Source: Rhodoplanes azumiensis (GTDB lineage Bacteria > Pseudomonadota > Alphaproteobacteria > Rhizobiales > Xanthobacteraceae). From it: a DNA stretch of 64,000 bases. The position numbers and the translations under genes are program-made. Below, piece after piece: positions 18,989-29,564 of the stretch (position 1 is its first letter; every line of letters begins with the position of its first letter). Below the pieces are notes generated by a model. The model did no database searches and was not told the origin of the DNA. It saw only the letters and a list, made by a program, of their open reading frames with translations. The stretch spans positions 62,001 to 126,000 of the forward strand of contig NZ_JBHUIW010000018.1 of the NCBI RefSeq assembly GCF_042682915.1. Reading direction: 5' to 3'.

Positions 18989-20230
18989 TCACTCTCCCGG
19001 CGGCGAGCGCTCCTGGCCTTGCGCGATCTCCTCGCCGACGAGATCGCCCCGCTTGCCGACGATGTCGGCGCCGACCCGCTCGCGCGCCACCTCGTGGATG
19101 CGGTCGGCGAGCCGCGGGTCTCGATCCATCAGGCGGCGCAGGTCGCCGCCGTCGAGCACCAGGAGGTCGGCGCGCGTCAGTGCCGTGACGGTCGCCGAGC
19201 GGTGGGCGCGGCGAAGAAGCGCGATCTCGCCGAAGAAGTGCCCGACGCCGAGCGTGATGTGGCGGCCCTTGAGGTCGATGTCGACGGCGCCGCGGGCGAT
19301 GAAATACATCGAGTGCGCCGGGTCGCCGACCCGGACGATCACGTCGCCGGCGTCGACCGTCTGGGCACGGAGATAGCGCATGATGTCGGCGATCGCGGCG
19401 GCGTCGAGCCCGGCGAACAGCGGCACCCGCGCCACCATGCCCCAGGTGACGACGAAGTCGCGCCGGTGGATCTCTTCGGCGAAGGCGGTGGCGATGATGC
19501 CGACCGGCATCGCCACCATGGCCATCGCCATCAGCACGGTGGCGCCGGCGATCAGCTTGCCGAGCGCCGTCACCGGCACCACGTCGCCGTAGCCGGTGGT
19601 GCCGAGCGTCACCACGGCCCACCAGATGGCGTCCGGGATGGTGCCGAGCCGGTCGGGCTGGACGTGGCGCTCGGCCAGATACATCAGCACGGCCGCGAAC
19701 AGCGTCGCGCCGAAGAAGACGACCAGGCAGGCGGCGAGCGCCCTACGCTCGTTGTAGAGGGCGTCGAGCAGCGAGCGCATGCCGGGCGAGTAGCGGGTCA
19801 GCTTGAGGAAGCGCACCACCCGGAAGATCAGCACGACGCGCAGATCCTCAGGGACGGCGAAGATGAACCAGAACGGCAGCACGGCGAGCAGGTCGACGAC
19901 GCCGACCATCGAGGTCAGGTAGCGCCGCCGCGCCTGCCAGGGTGACAGCGCGCGCGTCAGCGCGTTCTCGGGCGCCGTCCAGATCCGCAGCGCGTACTCG
20001 GCCGTGAAGACGACCAGCGAGACGATCTCGATCACGATGAAGGCGGGGTGCCAGCGGGCGTCGACCTCCGGGACCGACTCGAGCACGACGCCGACGATGT
20101 TGAGCAGGATCAGCCCGATCAGCACGCGGTCGACCAGTCGGCTCGCATGCTCGGCGCCGACGCCGTGGTCGAGGATCTCGCCGACCCGGCGCCTCAGCTC
20201 GACCGCACGCTTCTTGGCATGCGCCCGCAT
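18989..20230 (-). CDS. Cyclic-nucleotide-gated potassium channel (MlotiK1-like)
   Basis: 413-aa six-helix ion channel with a C-terminal cyclic-nucleotide-binding domain. The S4 region is VLIFRVVRFLKLTRYS; the pore carries TLGTTGYGD, with the potassium filter at about residues 211-216. The CNBD (about residues 280-390) has the phosphate-binding cassette FGEIALLRRAHRSATV. AAGGAG at 6-nt spacing precedes the ATG at 20230, which favours it over the ATG at 20260. Architecture matches the Mesorhizobium channel MlotiK1. It is upstream-adjacent to alaS on the same strand order. Confidence 0.9.
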   Translation of the reverse strand: MRAHAKKRAVELRRRVGEILDHGVGAEHASRLVDRVLIGLILLNIVGVVLESVPEVDARWHPAFIVIEIVSLVVFTAEYALRIWTAPENALTRALSPWQARRRYLTSMVGVVDLLAVLPFWFIFAVPEDLRVVLIFRVVRFLKLTRYSPGMRSLLDALYNERRALAACLVVFFGATLFAAVLMYLAERHVQPDRLGTIPDAIWWAVVTLGTTGYGDVVPVTALGKLIAGATVLMAMAMVAMPVGIIATAFAEEIHRRDFVVTWGMVARVPLFAGLDAAAIADIMRYLRAQTVDAGDVIVRVGDPAHSMYFIARGAVDIDLKGRHITLGVGHFFGEIALLRRAHRSATVTALTRADLLVLDGGDLRRLMDRDPRLADRIHEVARERVGADIVGKRGDLVGEEIAQGQERSPPGE

Positions 20231-20333
20231 GCTGCGCTCCTTCCGCGGAGCCGGCATCATGGCGCCGCGACGCGACCGCGCATTGCGTCACCTCAACCGA
20301 GGGCGTCGCCTGCGCCCCGTCACCCGGCCGGCT

Positions 20334-22991
20334 TCACGCCTGGCCGATCGCCGCCGCGATCGCGTCGAGCGCCGCGTCGGCCTTGCCGCCGTCCGGGCCA
20401 CCGGCCTGGGCCATGTCGGGACGGCCACCGCCGCCTTTGCCGCCCAGCGCCTCGGCGCCCTTCTTCACCAGATCGACGGCGCTGAACCGGCCGGTGAGGT
20501 CCGCCGTGACGCCGACCACCAGGCCGGCCTTGCCGTCCGCCGTGACGCCGACGATCGCCACAACGCCGGAGCCGACCTGCTTCTTGCCGTCGTCGGCGAG
20601 GCTCTTCAGATCCTTGATCTCGATGCCGGAGACGGCACGGGCGAGCAGCTTGACGCCGCCGACCTCGCGCAGGCCGTCGGACGCGCCCGCGGCGCCGCCG
20701 CCGCCGCCCATGGCGAGCTTGCGGCGGGCGTCGGCGAGGTCGCGCTCGAGCTGCTTCTTGTCGTCGAGCAGCTTTTGCACCTGCTCCTCGATCTGGGCCG
20801 GCTGGGCGCGCACGAGCTGGCCGAGCGCGGCGACCCGGCGGTCGGCCTCGGTGAGGCGACGGCGCGCGGCCGCGCCCGTCATCGCCTCGATGCGGCGCAC
20901 GCCGGCGGCGACGCCCGCCTCCTGGTCGATATAGACGAGGCCGATGTCGCCGGTGCGCTTCACATGGGTGCCGCCGCACAGCTCCACGGACCAGCCGAGA
21001 GCATTGCTGGCCTCGCCCATCGCGACCACCCGCACCTCGTCGCCGTACTTCTCGCCGAACAGCGCACGCGCCCCGGACGCGATGGCGTCGTCGACCGCCA
21101 TCAGGCGGGTGACGACGGGCGTGTTCTCCAGCACCTGGGTGTTGGCGATCTCCTCGACCTTGGCGATCTCCGCGTCGGTCATCTTCTTGGGATGCGAGAA
21201 GTCGAAGCGCAGCCGGTCGGGCGCCACCATCGAGCCCTTCTGGGCGACGTGATCGCCGAGCACCAGGCGCAGCGCCTCGTGCAGCAGATGGGTGGCCGAG
21301 TGGTTGCGGCGGATGTCGGAGCGGCGCGCGTGATCGACCTCGAGGGCGAGTGCCTGGCCGGGCTTCAGCGTCCCCTCCTCCACGGTGCCGGTGTGGACGA
21401 AGAGATCGCCGGCCTTCTTGTTGGTGCCGGTGACGCGGAAGCGCACGCCGTCGCCGGTCATCACGCCGGTGTCGCCGACCTGGCCGCCGGACTCGCCGTA
21501 GAACGGCGTCTGGTTGAGGATCACGGCACCGGTCTCCCCGGCGTTCAGGGCGGTCGCCTGCACGCCGTCCTTGACCACGGCCAAGACCTCGCCCTCGGCC
21601 GTCTCGGTCTCGTAGCCGAGGAACTCGGTCGCCCCGAGATTTTCGCGCAGCGAGAACCACACCGTCTCGGTCGCCGCCTCGCCGGAGCCGGCCCAGCTCG
21701 CCCGCGCCTTGGCGCGCTGCTGCTCCATGGCGGCGGCGAAGCCGGCCGTGTCGACCTCGACGCCGCGCGACTTGAGCGCGTCCTGGGTGAGGTCGAGCGG
21801 GAAGCCGTAGGTGTCGTAGAGCGTGAAGGCGACCTCGCCCTTCAGCTTGTCGCCGCGCCCGAGATCGCGCGCCTCGTCCTCGAGGATCGCGAGGCCGCGC
21901 TCCAGCGTCTTGCGGAAGCGCGTCTCCTCGAGCCGCAGCGTCTCGGTGATCAGCGGCTCGGCCCGCGTGAGCTCCGGATAGGCCTGGCCCATCTCGCGCA
22001 CCAGCGTCGGGACGAGCTTCCACATCAGAGGCTCGCGGGCGCCCAGAAGCTCGGCGTGCCGCATGGCGCGCCGCATGATGCGACGGAGCACGTAGCCGCG
22101 GCCTTCGTTCGACGGCAGCACGCCGTCGGCGATCAGGAACGCGGAGGCGCGCAGGTGGTCGGCGATGACCCGGTGCGAGGCCTTCATGGGGCCGTCGGCG
22201 TCGACGCCGGTGCGGTCGACGACGGCCTGGATCAGCGCCCCGAACAGGTCGATCGAATAGTTGTCGTGGGTGCCCTGCAGCACCGCGGCGATGCGCTCGA
22301 GCCCCATGCCGGTGTCGATCGACGGCCGTGGCAGCGCGATCCGCTCACCCGAGGGGAGCTGCTCGTACTGCATGAACACCAGATTCCAGATCTCGATGAA
22401 GCGATCGCCGTCGGCCTCGGCGGAGCCCGGCGGGCCGCCCGGGATGTGGTCGCCGTGGTCGTAGAAGATCTCGGAGCACGGGCCGCACGGGCCGGTGTCG
22501 CCCATCTGCCAGAAATTGTCCGAGGTGCCGATGCGGATGATCCGGCTGTCGGGCAGCCCGGCGATCTTCTTCCACAGGTTGAAGGCGTCGTCGTCGTCGG
22601 CATAGACCGTGATGGTCAGCCGGTCGGCCGGCAGGCCGTACTCCTTGGTGACGAGCCGCCAGGCCAGGTCGATGGCGCGCTCCTTGAAGTAGTCGCCGAA
22701 GGAGAAGTTCCCCAGCATCTCGAAGAAGGTGTGGTGGCGCGCCGTGTACCCGACATTGTCGAGATCGTTGTGCTTGCCGCCCGCCCGTACGCATTTCTGC
22801 GAGGTCGCGGCCTGGGTGTAGGGCCGCTTCTCCAGGCCGGTGAAGACGTTCTTGAACTGCACCATCCCGGCATTGGTGAACATCAAGGTCGGGTCGTTGC
22901 GTGGAACGAGCGGCGAGGACGGCACCACCGCGTGGCCGTTCTTCGCGAAGAAGTTCAAGAACGCAGACCGGATGTCGTTGACGCCGCTCAT
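20334..22991 (-). CDS. alaS: Alanyl-tRNA synthetase
   Basis: 885-aa class II aminoacyl-tRNA synthetase charging tRNA-Ala. The catalytic N-terminus contains MFTNAGMVQFKNVF and CVRAGGKHNDLDNVG. The editing domain has HSATHLLHEAL and the zinc ligands in CGGTHVKRTGD. The C-Ala domain ends with the conserved GGGGRPDMAQAGG. The length is normal. The recA/alaS neighbourhood is conserved in this order of bacteria, here with two membrane-protein genes between. Confidence 0.98.
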   Translation of the reverse strand: MSGVNDIRSAFLNFFAKNGHAVVPSSPLVPRNDPTLMFTNAGMVQFKNVFTGLEKRPYTQAATSQKCVRAGGKHNDLDNVGYTARHHTFFEMLGNFSFGDYFKERAIDLAWRLVTKEYGLPADRLTITVYADDDDAFNLWKKIAGLPDSRIIRIGTSDNFWQMGDTGPCGPCSEIFYDHGDHIPGGPPGSAEADGDRFIEIWNLVFMQYEQLPSGERIALPRPSIDTGMGLERIAAVLQGTHDNYSIDLFGALIQAVVDRTGVDADGPMKASHRVIADHLRASAFLIADGVLPSNEGRGYVLRRIMRRAMRHAELLGAREPLMWKLVPTLVREMGQAYPELTRAEPLITETLRLEETRFRKTLERGLAILEDEARDLGRGDKLKGEVAFTLYDTYGFPLDLTQDALKSRGVEVDTAGFAAAMEQQRAKARASWAGSGEAATETVWFSLRENLGATEFLGYETETAEGEVLAVVKDGVQATALNAGETGAVILNQTPFYGESGGQVGDTGVMTGDGVRFRVTGTNKKAGDLFVHTGTVEEGTLKPGQALALEVDHARRSDIRRNHSATHLLHEALRLVLGDHVAQKGSMVAPDRLRFDFSHPKKMTDAEIAKVEEIANTQVLENTPVVTRLMAVDDAIASGARALFGEKYGDEVRVVAMGEASNALGWSVELCGGTHVKRTGDIGLVYIDQEAGVAAGVRRIEAMTGAAARRRLTEADRRVAALGQLVRAQPAQIEEQVQKLLDDKKQLERDLADARRKLAMGGGGGAAGASDGLREVGGVKLLARAVSGIEIKDLKSLADDGKKQVGSGVVAIVGVTADGKAGLVVGVTADLTGRFSAVDLVKKGAEALGGKGGGGRPDMAQAGGPDGGKADAALDAIAAAIGQA

Positions 22992-23137
22992 CGAAGCTCT
23001 GTTCCTGGTGCGCGCGACCGCGCCTCCCCGGGCGAGCTAAGCGACGGTCCTGCCTCTTTAATTCACGGCCGTTTTAGCGGTGCGGCCGGGGGCTGTCCAG
23101 GACGGCCGTACTTGCCCGGACGGCGCGGCGCGCCGGA

Positions 23138-25303
23138 TCAGTCCGGCAGGGTCTGCACCGGGTTGCGGACCGGGTTCTGGCGGACCGGCGCCGGCGGCGC
23201 CCCGCCGCTCGCCGGGGGCGCCCCGACGCTCGGCACGGTCGAGACCGGCGACCGCCCGGCCGGCCGCGGCGTCCCTGGGGCGGGGCGAGCCGGCGTGTCG
23301 CGGCGCTCCCACACCGCGACGGATCCGGCGAAATCCGGAACCTCGGTGCGCCCGATCGGAACGAAGCGGCTCTGCTGGGCGAGCGCGTCGAGGACGCCCG
23401 CGGTGTCGGCATAGGCGGTTCCCGGCGCCGTCCAGGGCGCGTCCGGGACGTCGACGACGACCACGCGGGCGGACGGCGTCTCGGCCAGATAGGCCGCCAT
23501 GGCGCGGCGGTGCGCCTCGCCCGAGCCGCCGACCGGCGGCCGCGGGCCGTCGACCGGCACGGCGCAACCGCAGCGGGCGCGCGCCGCCCACGCGAGGAAG
23601 TCGGTCGCGCGGCCGAACGTCGTCGCGACGCCGACTGCCGGAGCCCCGTCGAGCAGCGGCAGCGCCGGCCGCACCAGGAGGAGCTGGCTCGGGCCGTCGG
23701 GCGTGCGGCCCGCGGCGGCGCGGGCGGCCGCAGCGGTCGTCGGCCCCGGATACGCCAGGGCGACCAGCAGGGCGGCGACCGCGCCGAGCGCGACGACGGC
23801 CCGAACGAGCACGAGCCGGGCCGGCGTCACCGCGCCGACCAAGGTGGCGACGCCGGCGCCCGCCCCGATCCACACCGCGACCACGACGGTCGCGAGGAAG
23901 CGGCCCTCGTGGAGGGGATAGGCGACCACACCGATCGCCCCGAGCAGCGCCAGGACGAAGACCGGCCGCAGTCCGACCGGGATCCGATGGATCCGGACGA
24001 GCGCGACGACGAAGAGCGCCGCGGCGGCGAGGCCCATCCACGGCGACGAGTGGTAGGCCTCGATGAAGGCGTCCCGGTAGAACGCGAGGCCCTGCAGAGG
24101 ATCGGGTCGCGCGCCCCAGATGGCGGCGAGACCGCCGAGGCCACCGGTCCCGGTCAACCACCCGGGCACCAGGAACGAGAGCGCCACCGGCATCACGTGC
24201 CAGGCCAAGACCGCATGGGCGGGAGCGCCCAGCGCCGGGCCGAGGCGATCGCGCTCGCTGCGCCAGCCGAGCACGAGGCGCAGGAGGAGGAGCGCGTAGG
24301 CGAGCGTGACCAGAGCAACGGGCGGATAGAGCGAGACGCTGCGGCCGTGGATCGTGATCGCGGGCGGCCTCGTCCACAGGATGGCGGCGGTCGCGGCGAC
24401 GACGACCAGGAGGACGATCAGCAGCGGGTCGCGCCACAGCGGCCCGGTGCGGGCGGCGCTGCGCAGCGAATCGGCGAGCGCGCCGGCGAAGCGGCGCACC
24501 GCACCGGCATGGGCGATCACCGTGCACAGCGCGAGCGTCGCGACGACCAGCCCCCACGCCGCGCGCTGGTGAAAGAAGAGGAGCGTCAGCACGACGCCGA
24601 GCAGGCGCCAGCGGCCGGTGTCGGCCGGCTCCTCCTCGGCGCGCGCATAGGCGAGCAGCGCCGCCGCGGTCAGCGCGGCGCCGAGCCCCTCCGGCACGAC
24701 GTCGGAGCCGAGCAACGCGAAGGCGGGGCTCGCCAGCGTCAGCGCCGCCGCGACGGCCGCCGCCGTGATGCCGCGAATCGCGTCGGAGAACAGGCTTCGG
24801 GCCAGCACGGCGGCGAGCACCGCGGTCGCCGCCCAGCCGGCGAGGCTCGGCAGGATCCCCAACCGATGGTCGAGCCCGCCGGCGAGCAGCACGCCGGACA
24901 GCATCAACCCGTGCAGGGGCGACCAGCCGAGGGCCTTCCACAGATGGTCGAGGACGGCGAGCGGATCGAGGCCGCGCAGCGCGATCGCGAGGTCGAGCCC
25001 GAACCCGAAATGGCCGTTGCGGTCGTGCAGGGGATTCGCCCACAGCGGGTCGGGATCGGCGTGATAGGCCGTGAACAGGGTCGTCGCGATCACGGCGGCC
25101 ACGAAGGCCGTGACGGCGGCGACGGCGAGATCGATCCAGGCGGACGCCGCGCCACCGGGGCGGCGCCCCCCGCGCGGTCCGGTCCCGGGCCGCGGCGGCC
25201 GGGACGTGATGCGGTCCGGGCCGACGAGCGGCGGCGCCGTTCGTGATGTCACCGGCTGCTCCTTGTCGCGCTGCGGTTCGTGTCGCGCGTGCGGTTCGCC
25301 CAT
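23138..25303 (-). CDS. Polytopic membrane protein, GT-C glycosyltransferase-like (paralogue 1)
   Basis: 721-aa protein with a basic Pro-rich N-terminus, about ten or more transmembrane helices to residue 510, then a soluble C-terminal domain of about 170 residues and a Pro-rich tail. The first loop holds LHDRNGHFGFGLDLAIALR, an acidic/His motif placed as in GT-C enzymes. The same layout and shared motifs (FALLGSDV..E.LGAAL, VSLYPP..LVT.AYALL, AWHV.PVA.SFL, ARCGCAVPV/RVVCRCAVPV) occur in the next gene, so the two are tandem duplicates. No named family was recognised. A lipid-linked sugar transferase is a guess from topology only. Confidence 0.7.
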   Translation of the reverse strand: MGEPHARHEPQRDKEQPVTSRTAPPLVGPDRITSRPPRPGTGPRGGRRPGGAASAWIDLAVAAVTAFVAAVIATTLFTAYHADPDPLWANPLHDRNGHFGFGLDLAIALRGLDPLAVLDHLWKALGWSPLHGLMLSGVLLAGGLDHRLGILPSLAGWAATAVLAAVLARSLFSDAIRGITAAAVAAALTLASPAFALLGSDVVPEGLGAALTAAALLAYARAEEEPADTGRWRLLGVVLTLLFFHQRAAWGLVVATLALCTVIAHAGAVRRFAGALADSLRSAARTGPLWRDPLLIVLLVVVAATAAILWTRPPAITIHGRSVSLYPPVALVTLAYALLLLRLVLGWRSERDRLGPALGAPAHAVLAWHVMPVALSFLVPGWLTGTGGLGGLAAIWGARPDPLQGLAFYRDAFIEAYHSSPWMGLAAAALFVVALVRIHRIPVGLRPVFVLALLGAIGVVAYPLHEGRFLATVVVAVWIGAGAGVATLVGAVTPARLVLVRAVVALGAVAALLVALAYPGPTTAAAARAAAGRTPDGPSQLLLVRPALPLLDGAPAVGVATTFGRATDFLAWAARARCGCAVPVDGPRPPVGGSGEAHRRAMAAYLAETPSARVVVVDVPDAPWTAPGTAYADTAGVLDALAQQSRFVPIGRTEVPDFAGSVAVWERRDTPARPAPGTPRPAGRSPVSTVPSVGAPPASGGAPPAPVRQNPVRNPVQTLPD

Positions 25304-25390
25304 AGCAGAGCGGGACCGCCGACGCCCCGCCTTTTGCGGCCCATGAACAGGATTCGCGCCGTCGGCACGGGCCGGGGCGAAGGTCTTTCC

Positions 25391-27658
25391 TCACCGCCGC
25401 TCCCACACCGACACGGTCGCCGAGAAGGCCGGCACGGCGACGCGTCCGCGCGGCACGTACCGGGTCTGCGTCGCCAGGGCGTCGATGGCGCCGGCGAAGC
25501 CCGGCTCCTTCATGTGGAGGGCCGACATCGGGATATCGGCGACGAGCAGGCGATCGGCCGGGGTGGTCGCGAGCCAGCCGGCGACCTCGCGGGCCACCGC
25601 CTCGCGCGACGATCCGCTCGTCATCCATGGGGTGGTGACCGGCACGGCGCAGCGGCAAACGACGCGCAGGGCCCAGGCGAAGAAGGGCGTGCGGCCCGTG
25701 CTCGAGACCACGCCGATCGTGCGGGCGCCGACGAGCTCCGGCAAGAGCGGGGTCACCAGCGCGAGCGTGGACGGGCTGGTCTCCCGGATGGCGACGGCGC
25801 GCGCCGCCGCCGACGGCGGCCCGGGCAGCGTCACGGCGGCGACCAGGGCGCCGGCCGACACGGCGGTTCCGGCGACCATCGCGCCGGCCGGCCAGCGGCG
25901 CGCCAGGGCGGCGACCAGGACACCGGCGCCGACGCCCGCCCCGACCCACCAGGCGAACAGCCAGGAGGCGAGGAAGCGGGCCTGATGATGCGGATGGACG
26001 ATCACGCCGGCCGTGCCCACCAGAGCGAGGGCGATCACGGCGCGCCCCCCGGGCGGCCAGCGCCGCTTGAAGACGAGCGCGGTCGCGAACAGCACCAGCG
26101 TCGCGACCGCGACGGTGGGGGTCGCGTGAAACCCGTCGGCCGCCGCGGTCGCGTAGAAGCGCGCGGTGCTCAACGGCTCGAAGGTGGCGTCGGCCGGCCC
26201 GTTCGCCGGACTGACGAACCACAGGAAGCCGGGCAGGCGCTTGGGGATCAGGAACGACACGGCGACCGGCAGGACGTGCCAGGCGAGGATCGCCCGGCCC
26301 GGCACGCCGAGCGCCGAGGCCAGGCGATCGCGGTGCCGCCGCCACGCCACGACGGCGCGGGCGAACAGGAGCGCATAGGCGACGGTGACGAGGTTTTCGG
26401 GAGGATAGAGCGACACGGGCCGACCGAACAGGTCGAGGCTGGTCGGCCCCCGGCGATAGATCACGGCCACCAGCACGGCGACGCCGAGCGCGGCGATCAG
26501 CAGTGGGTCGGTCGAAAGGCGCGTGACGACGCGGCCGGGGCGCAGCGCGCGGACCGGCCCGACGGCCGCGCGGGCGCGGCGGACGAGCCCGACGCCGGAC
26601 TCGATCGCCACCGTGACGACGAGGCTCGCGACCACCAGGCCCCAATAGTTGCCCTTGTGGAAGAACAGCACCGTGAGGACGAGGCCGAGCATGCGCCAGC
26701 GCCGGACGGCCTCGCCGACCCCGCTCTCGGTGCCGCTCTCGGTCCCGGCGTCGGTGCCGGTGCCGTGGTGGCGCGGCGTCTCCATGGCGCGCAGAAAGCA
26801 GAGGAGCGTCAGCGCCGACAAGGCGGCGCCGAGCGTCTCCAGCATCACGTCCGACCCCAAGAGCGCGAAGGCCGGGGCCGACAGCGCGAGCGCACCGGCG
26901 ACCGCGGCGGCGACCGCTCCGGCCGGCCCGGCCGACGGCGATCCGGCGCCGGGCGGCACGGCGCCGGACGGCGCCCCGGGAGACGTCTCGACCAGGCGAC
27001 GCGCCAGCACGGCGGTCAGCACGACCGTCAGGATCCAGCCGAGCAGCGCCGGCACGATCGCGAGGCGCAGGTCCGGGCCGCCGGGGAGCATCACGGCGGC
27101 GAGCAAGAGCCCGTTGACGGGCGGCCACACGACGGATCGGGACAGATGCGAGACGAAGCCGCCGAGGTCGCCGGTGCGCAGCGCCAGGGCGAGATCGAGG
27201 CCAAAGCCGAAATGGCCGTCGCGGTCGTGGTGAACATCGGTCCACAGCGTCTCGGGCGCCCACCAGTAGGCCCGGAGCATGGCGGCGGCGAGGGCGAGAG
27301 CGAGGGCCGCGACGACGAGGACGGCCAGCCGGCCGGCCCAACGCGGTGCCGGCGTGGCGGGGGCGGCGGACGGCGGGCGCGACGACGATCGTGCCGCGGT
27401 GAAAGGCAGATCGCCGAGCACGGCGGGCGACGCGCCGGGCGGAGCGAAAGCCGCCGATGCGGACGGGGCGTGCGCTGCGGCCGATGCGGCCGATGCGGCA
27501 GGCGCGGCCGGCGCGGCCCGGACGGGCGAGGCGCAAGCCGTGGATCGTTCGCCCGCACCGGCCGAGGCGCCTGGTGCTCGGGCGAGCCGCGCCGGAGCGA
27601 GCGGAGGAGCCGGCTGAGGAGATCGCGGCCGCGACGGCCGGTGAGACGATATCGGCAT
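25391..27658 (-). CDS. Polytopic membrane protein, GT-C glycosyltransferase-like (paralogue 2)
   Basis: 755-aa tandem paralogue of the downstream gene, 87 nt apart. The first 100 residues are an Ala/Pro-rich low-complexity tail. A first-loop motif VHHDRDGHFGFGLDLALALR follows, then FALLGSDVMLETLGAAL, LFFHKGNYWGLVVA, a CRCAVPV segment and a C-terminal SVWERR that matches AVWERR in the paralogue. A short acidic repeat TESGTESG (about 26730-26760) lies in a cytoplasmic loop and is absent from paralogue 1. Function unknown. Both start codons are ATG. Confidence 0.7.
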   Translation of the reverse strand: MPISSHRPSRPRSPQPAPPLAPARLARAPGASAGAGERSTACASPVRAAPAAPAASAASAAAHAPSASAAFAPPGASPAVLGDLPFTAARSSSRPPSAAPATPAPRWAGRLAVLVVAALALALAAAMLRAYWWAPETLWTDVHHDRDGHFGFGLDLALALRTGDLGGFVSHLSRSVVWPPVNGLLLAAVMLPGGPDLRLAIVPALLGWILTVVLTAVLARRLVETSPGAPSGAVPPGAGSPSAGPAGAVAAAVAGALALSAPAFALLGSDVMLETLGAALSALTLLCFLRAMETPRHHGTGTDAGTESGTESGVGEAVRRWRMLGLVLTVLFFHKGNYWGLVVASLVVTVAIESGVGLVRRARAAVGPVRALRPGRVVTRLSTDPLLIAALGVAVLVAVIYRRGPTSLDLFGRPVSLYPPENLVTVAYALLFARAVVAWRRHRDRLASALGVPGRAILAWHVLPVAVSFLIPKRLPGFLWFVSPANGPADATFEPLSTARFYATAAADGFHATPTVAVATLVLFATALVFKRRWPPGGRAVIALALVGTAGVIVHPHHQARFLASWLFAWWVGAGVGAGVLVAALARRWPAGAMVAGTAVSAGALVAAVTLPGPPSAAARAVAIRETSPSTLALVTPLLPELVGARTIGVVSSTGRTPFFAWALRVVCRCAVPVTTPWMTSGSSREAVAREVAGWLATTPADRLLVADIPMSALHMKEPGFAGAIDALATQTRYVPRGRVAVPAFSATVSVWERR

Positions 27659-28090
27659 CGCGTCGGACTAGCCGAGCGGTGACGCGCCGGCAATCGGACT
27701 TTCACGACGAACCGGCACGCGCGCCGACCGCTCGCGTGTCGGAGCGGGGCGCATGCCGGGGTACGTCGCGGGGTTTCGACACAGGGGCCGAACCGGGGCG
27801 CGAAGCAGGATCAGAAGCAGGGACCGAACGTCTCCGCCCCGCACGATCGCGAAATCGCCGGGCGGAGACGTCCGCTGGCCATCCCACCACGGAGGCTCAG
27901 CTCTCGAAACACGGCGCCGGACCCACGGCGCTCGCAACCAAACGTTCCGACGAGGGCGTCCGAAAAGGCTCGAACGAACGCCCTCGAAGCGCTGCGAAGC
28001 GCGCTCCGTCCCCGGGGAGGGAGCGCGCTTCGATGATCTCGTCGCGGCCGGCGCCGCACCGGGCGGCACCGCTCACCGCCGCCGCGGTGC
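27659..28090. other. Gene-free region downstream of recA with hairpin terminator candidate
   Basis: 432 nt with no convincing gene. Nearest the recA stop, at 27996-28031, there is a strong hairpin (GAAGCGCGCTCC ... GGAGCGCGCTTC, 12-nt loop). A second inverted repeat GAGGGCGT ... ACGCCCTC spans about 27953-27986. They are the likely recA terminator, without a T-run. The rest probably includes the promoter of the membrane-protein pair. Confidence 0.45.
27996..28031 (-). terminator. Hairpin downstream of recA
   Basis: 12-bp perfect stem GAAGCGCGCTCC/GGAGCGCGCTTC, 60 nt after the recA stop. It has no T-tract, so Rho-independent activity is uncertain. Confidence 0.45.
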
Positions 28091-29173
<1,083 letters not shown>

Positions 29174-29258
29174 CAACGCCTCCTCTATGCCCGGGATTCG
29201 GAGGGCCGACAACGCAGGCCGCGCCTCCATGATCTAGACCGTACATCATCTGTTCTCA

Positions 29259-29273
29259 GTTCGCAATATGTTC
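29259..29273 (-). promoter_or_regulatory. LexA binding site (SOS box) of recA
   Basis: GTTC-N7-GTTC (GAAC-N7-GAAC on the recA strand), the alphaproteobacterial SOS operator. A third GTTC half-site at 29252-29255 precedes it. Placement about 90 nt upstream of the recA ATG is right for LexA repression. Confidence 0.85.
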
Positions 29274-29440
29274 TCTTTTCGTCCGTCATTCGGGCTCGCG
29301 ATGGAAGCGAAAACGCTCTTTGTCCGCGCGTGAAACAATTATTTGTCCGCGGCAGATCAACCAAGCTACTGATATTCCAGCGGTTCCGTTGTCATAATAG
29401 GATCCTCACTTGGTCACCCTGGATTGTGGCAGGATGACGG

Positions 29441-29451
29441 CGGACACAGAA
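29441..29451. repeat. Direct repeat flanking the Mu-like element, left copy
   Basis: CGGACACAGAA, identical to 40005-40015. The last five bases (CAGAA) may be the target-site duplication, and the first six duplicate the right terminus of the element. Confidence 0.5.
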
Positions 29452-29564
29452 TGTCTGCAAACACCCTAAGTCATTCGGCGCGCTAACAAAAAAGAGGGCA
29501 TAGAGAGGAACCATCGCCGCCGAATCGATCGCGCGGCGGGGAGGTGGGGAACCGAGTGGGGAAC

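Noticed and set aside
20004..23414. Long plus-strand frame opposite alaS
   Set aside because: Antisense shadow of alaS, which is complete and unambiguous.
23058..27536. Open frame of about 1490 codons on the minus strand across both membrane-protein genes
   Set aside because: Arg/Gly/Pro-rich translation in an alternative frame, whereas the membrane proteins have coherent hydrophobic helices and shared motifs.
29231..29440. Possible left end of the Mu-like element at the TTTGTCCGCG copies (29319 or 29342)
   Set aside because: Bases preceding these copies (CTCTT, TTATT) do not match those after the right end (CAGAA), whereas the TGTCTG at 29452 does. Kept only as an alternative.
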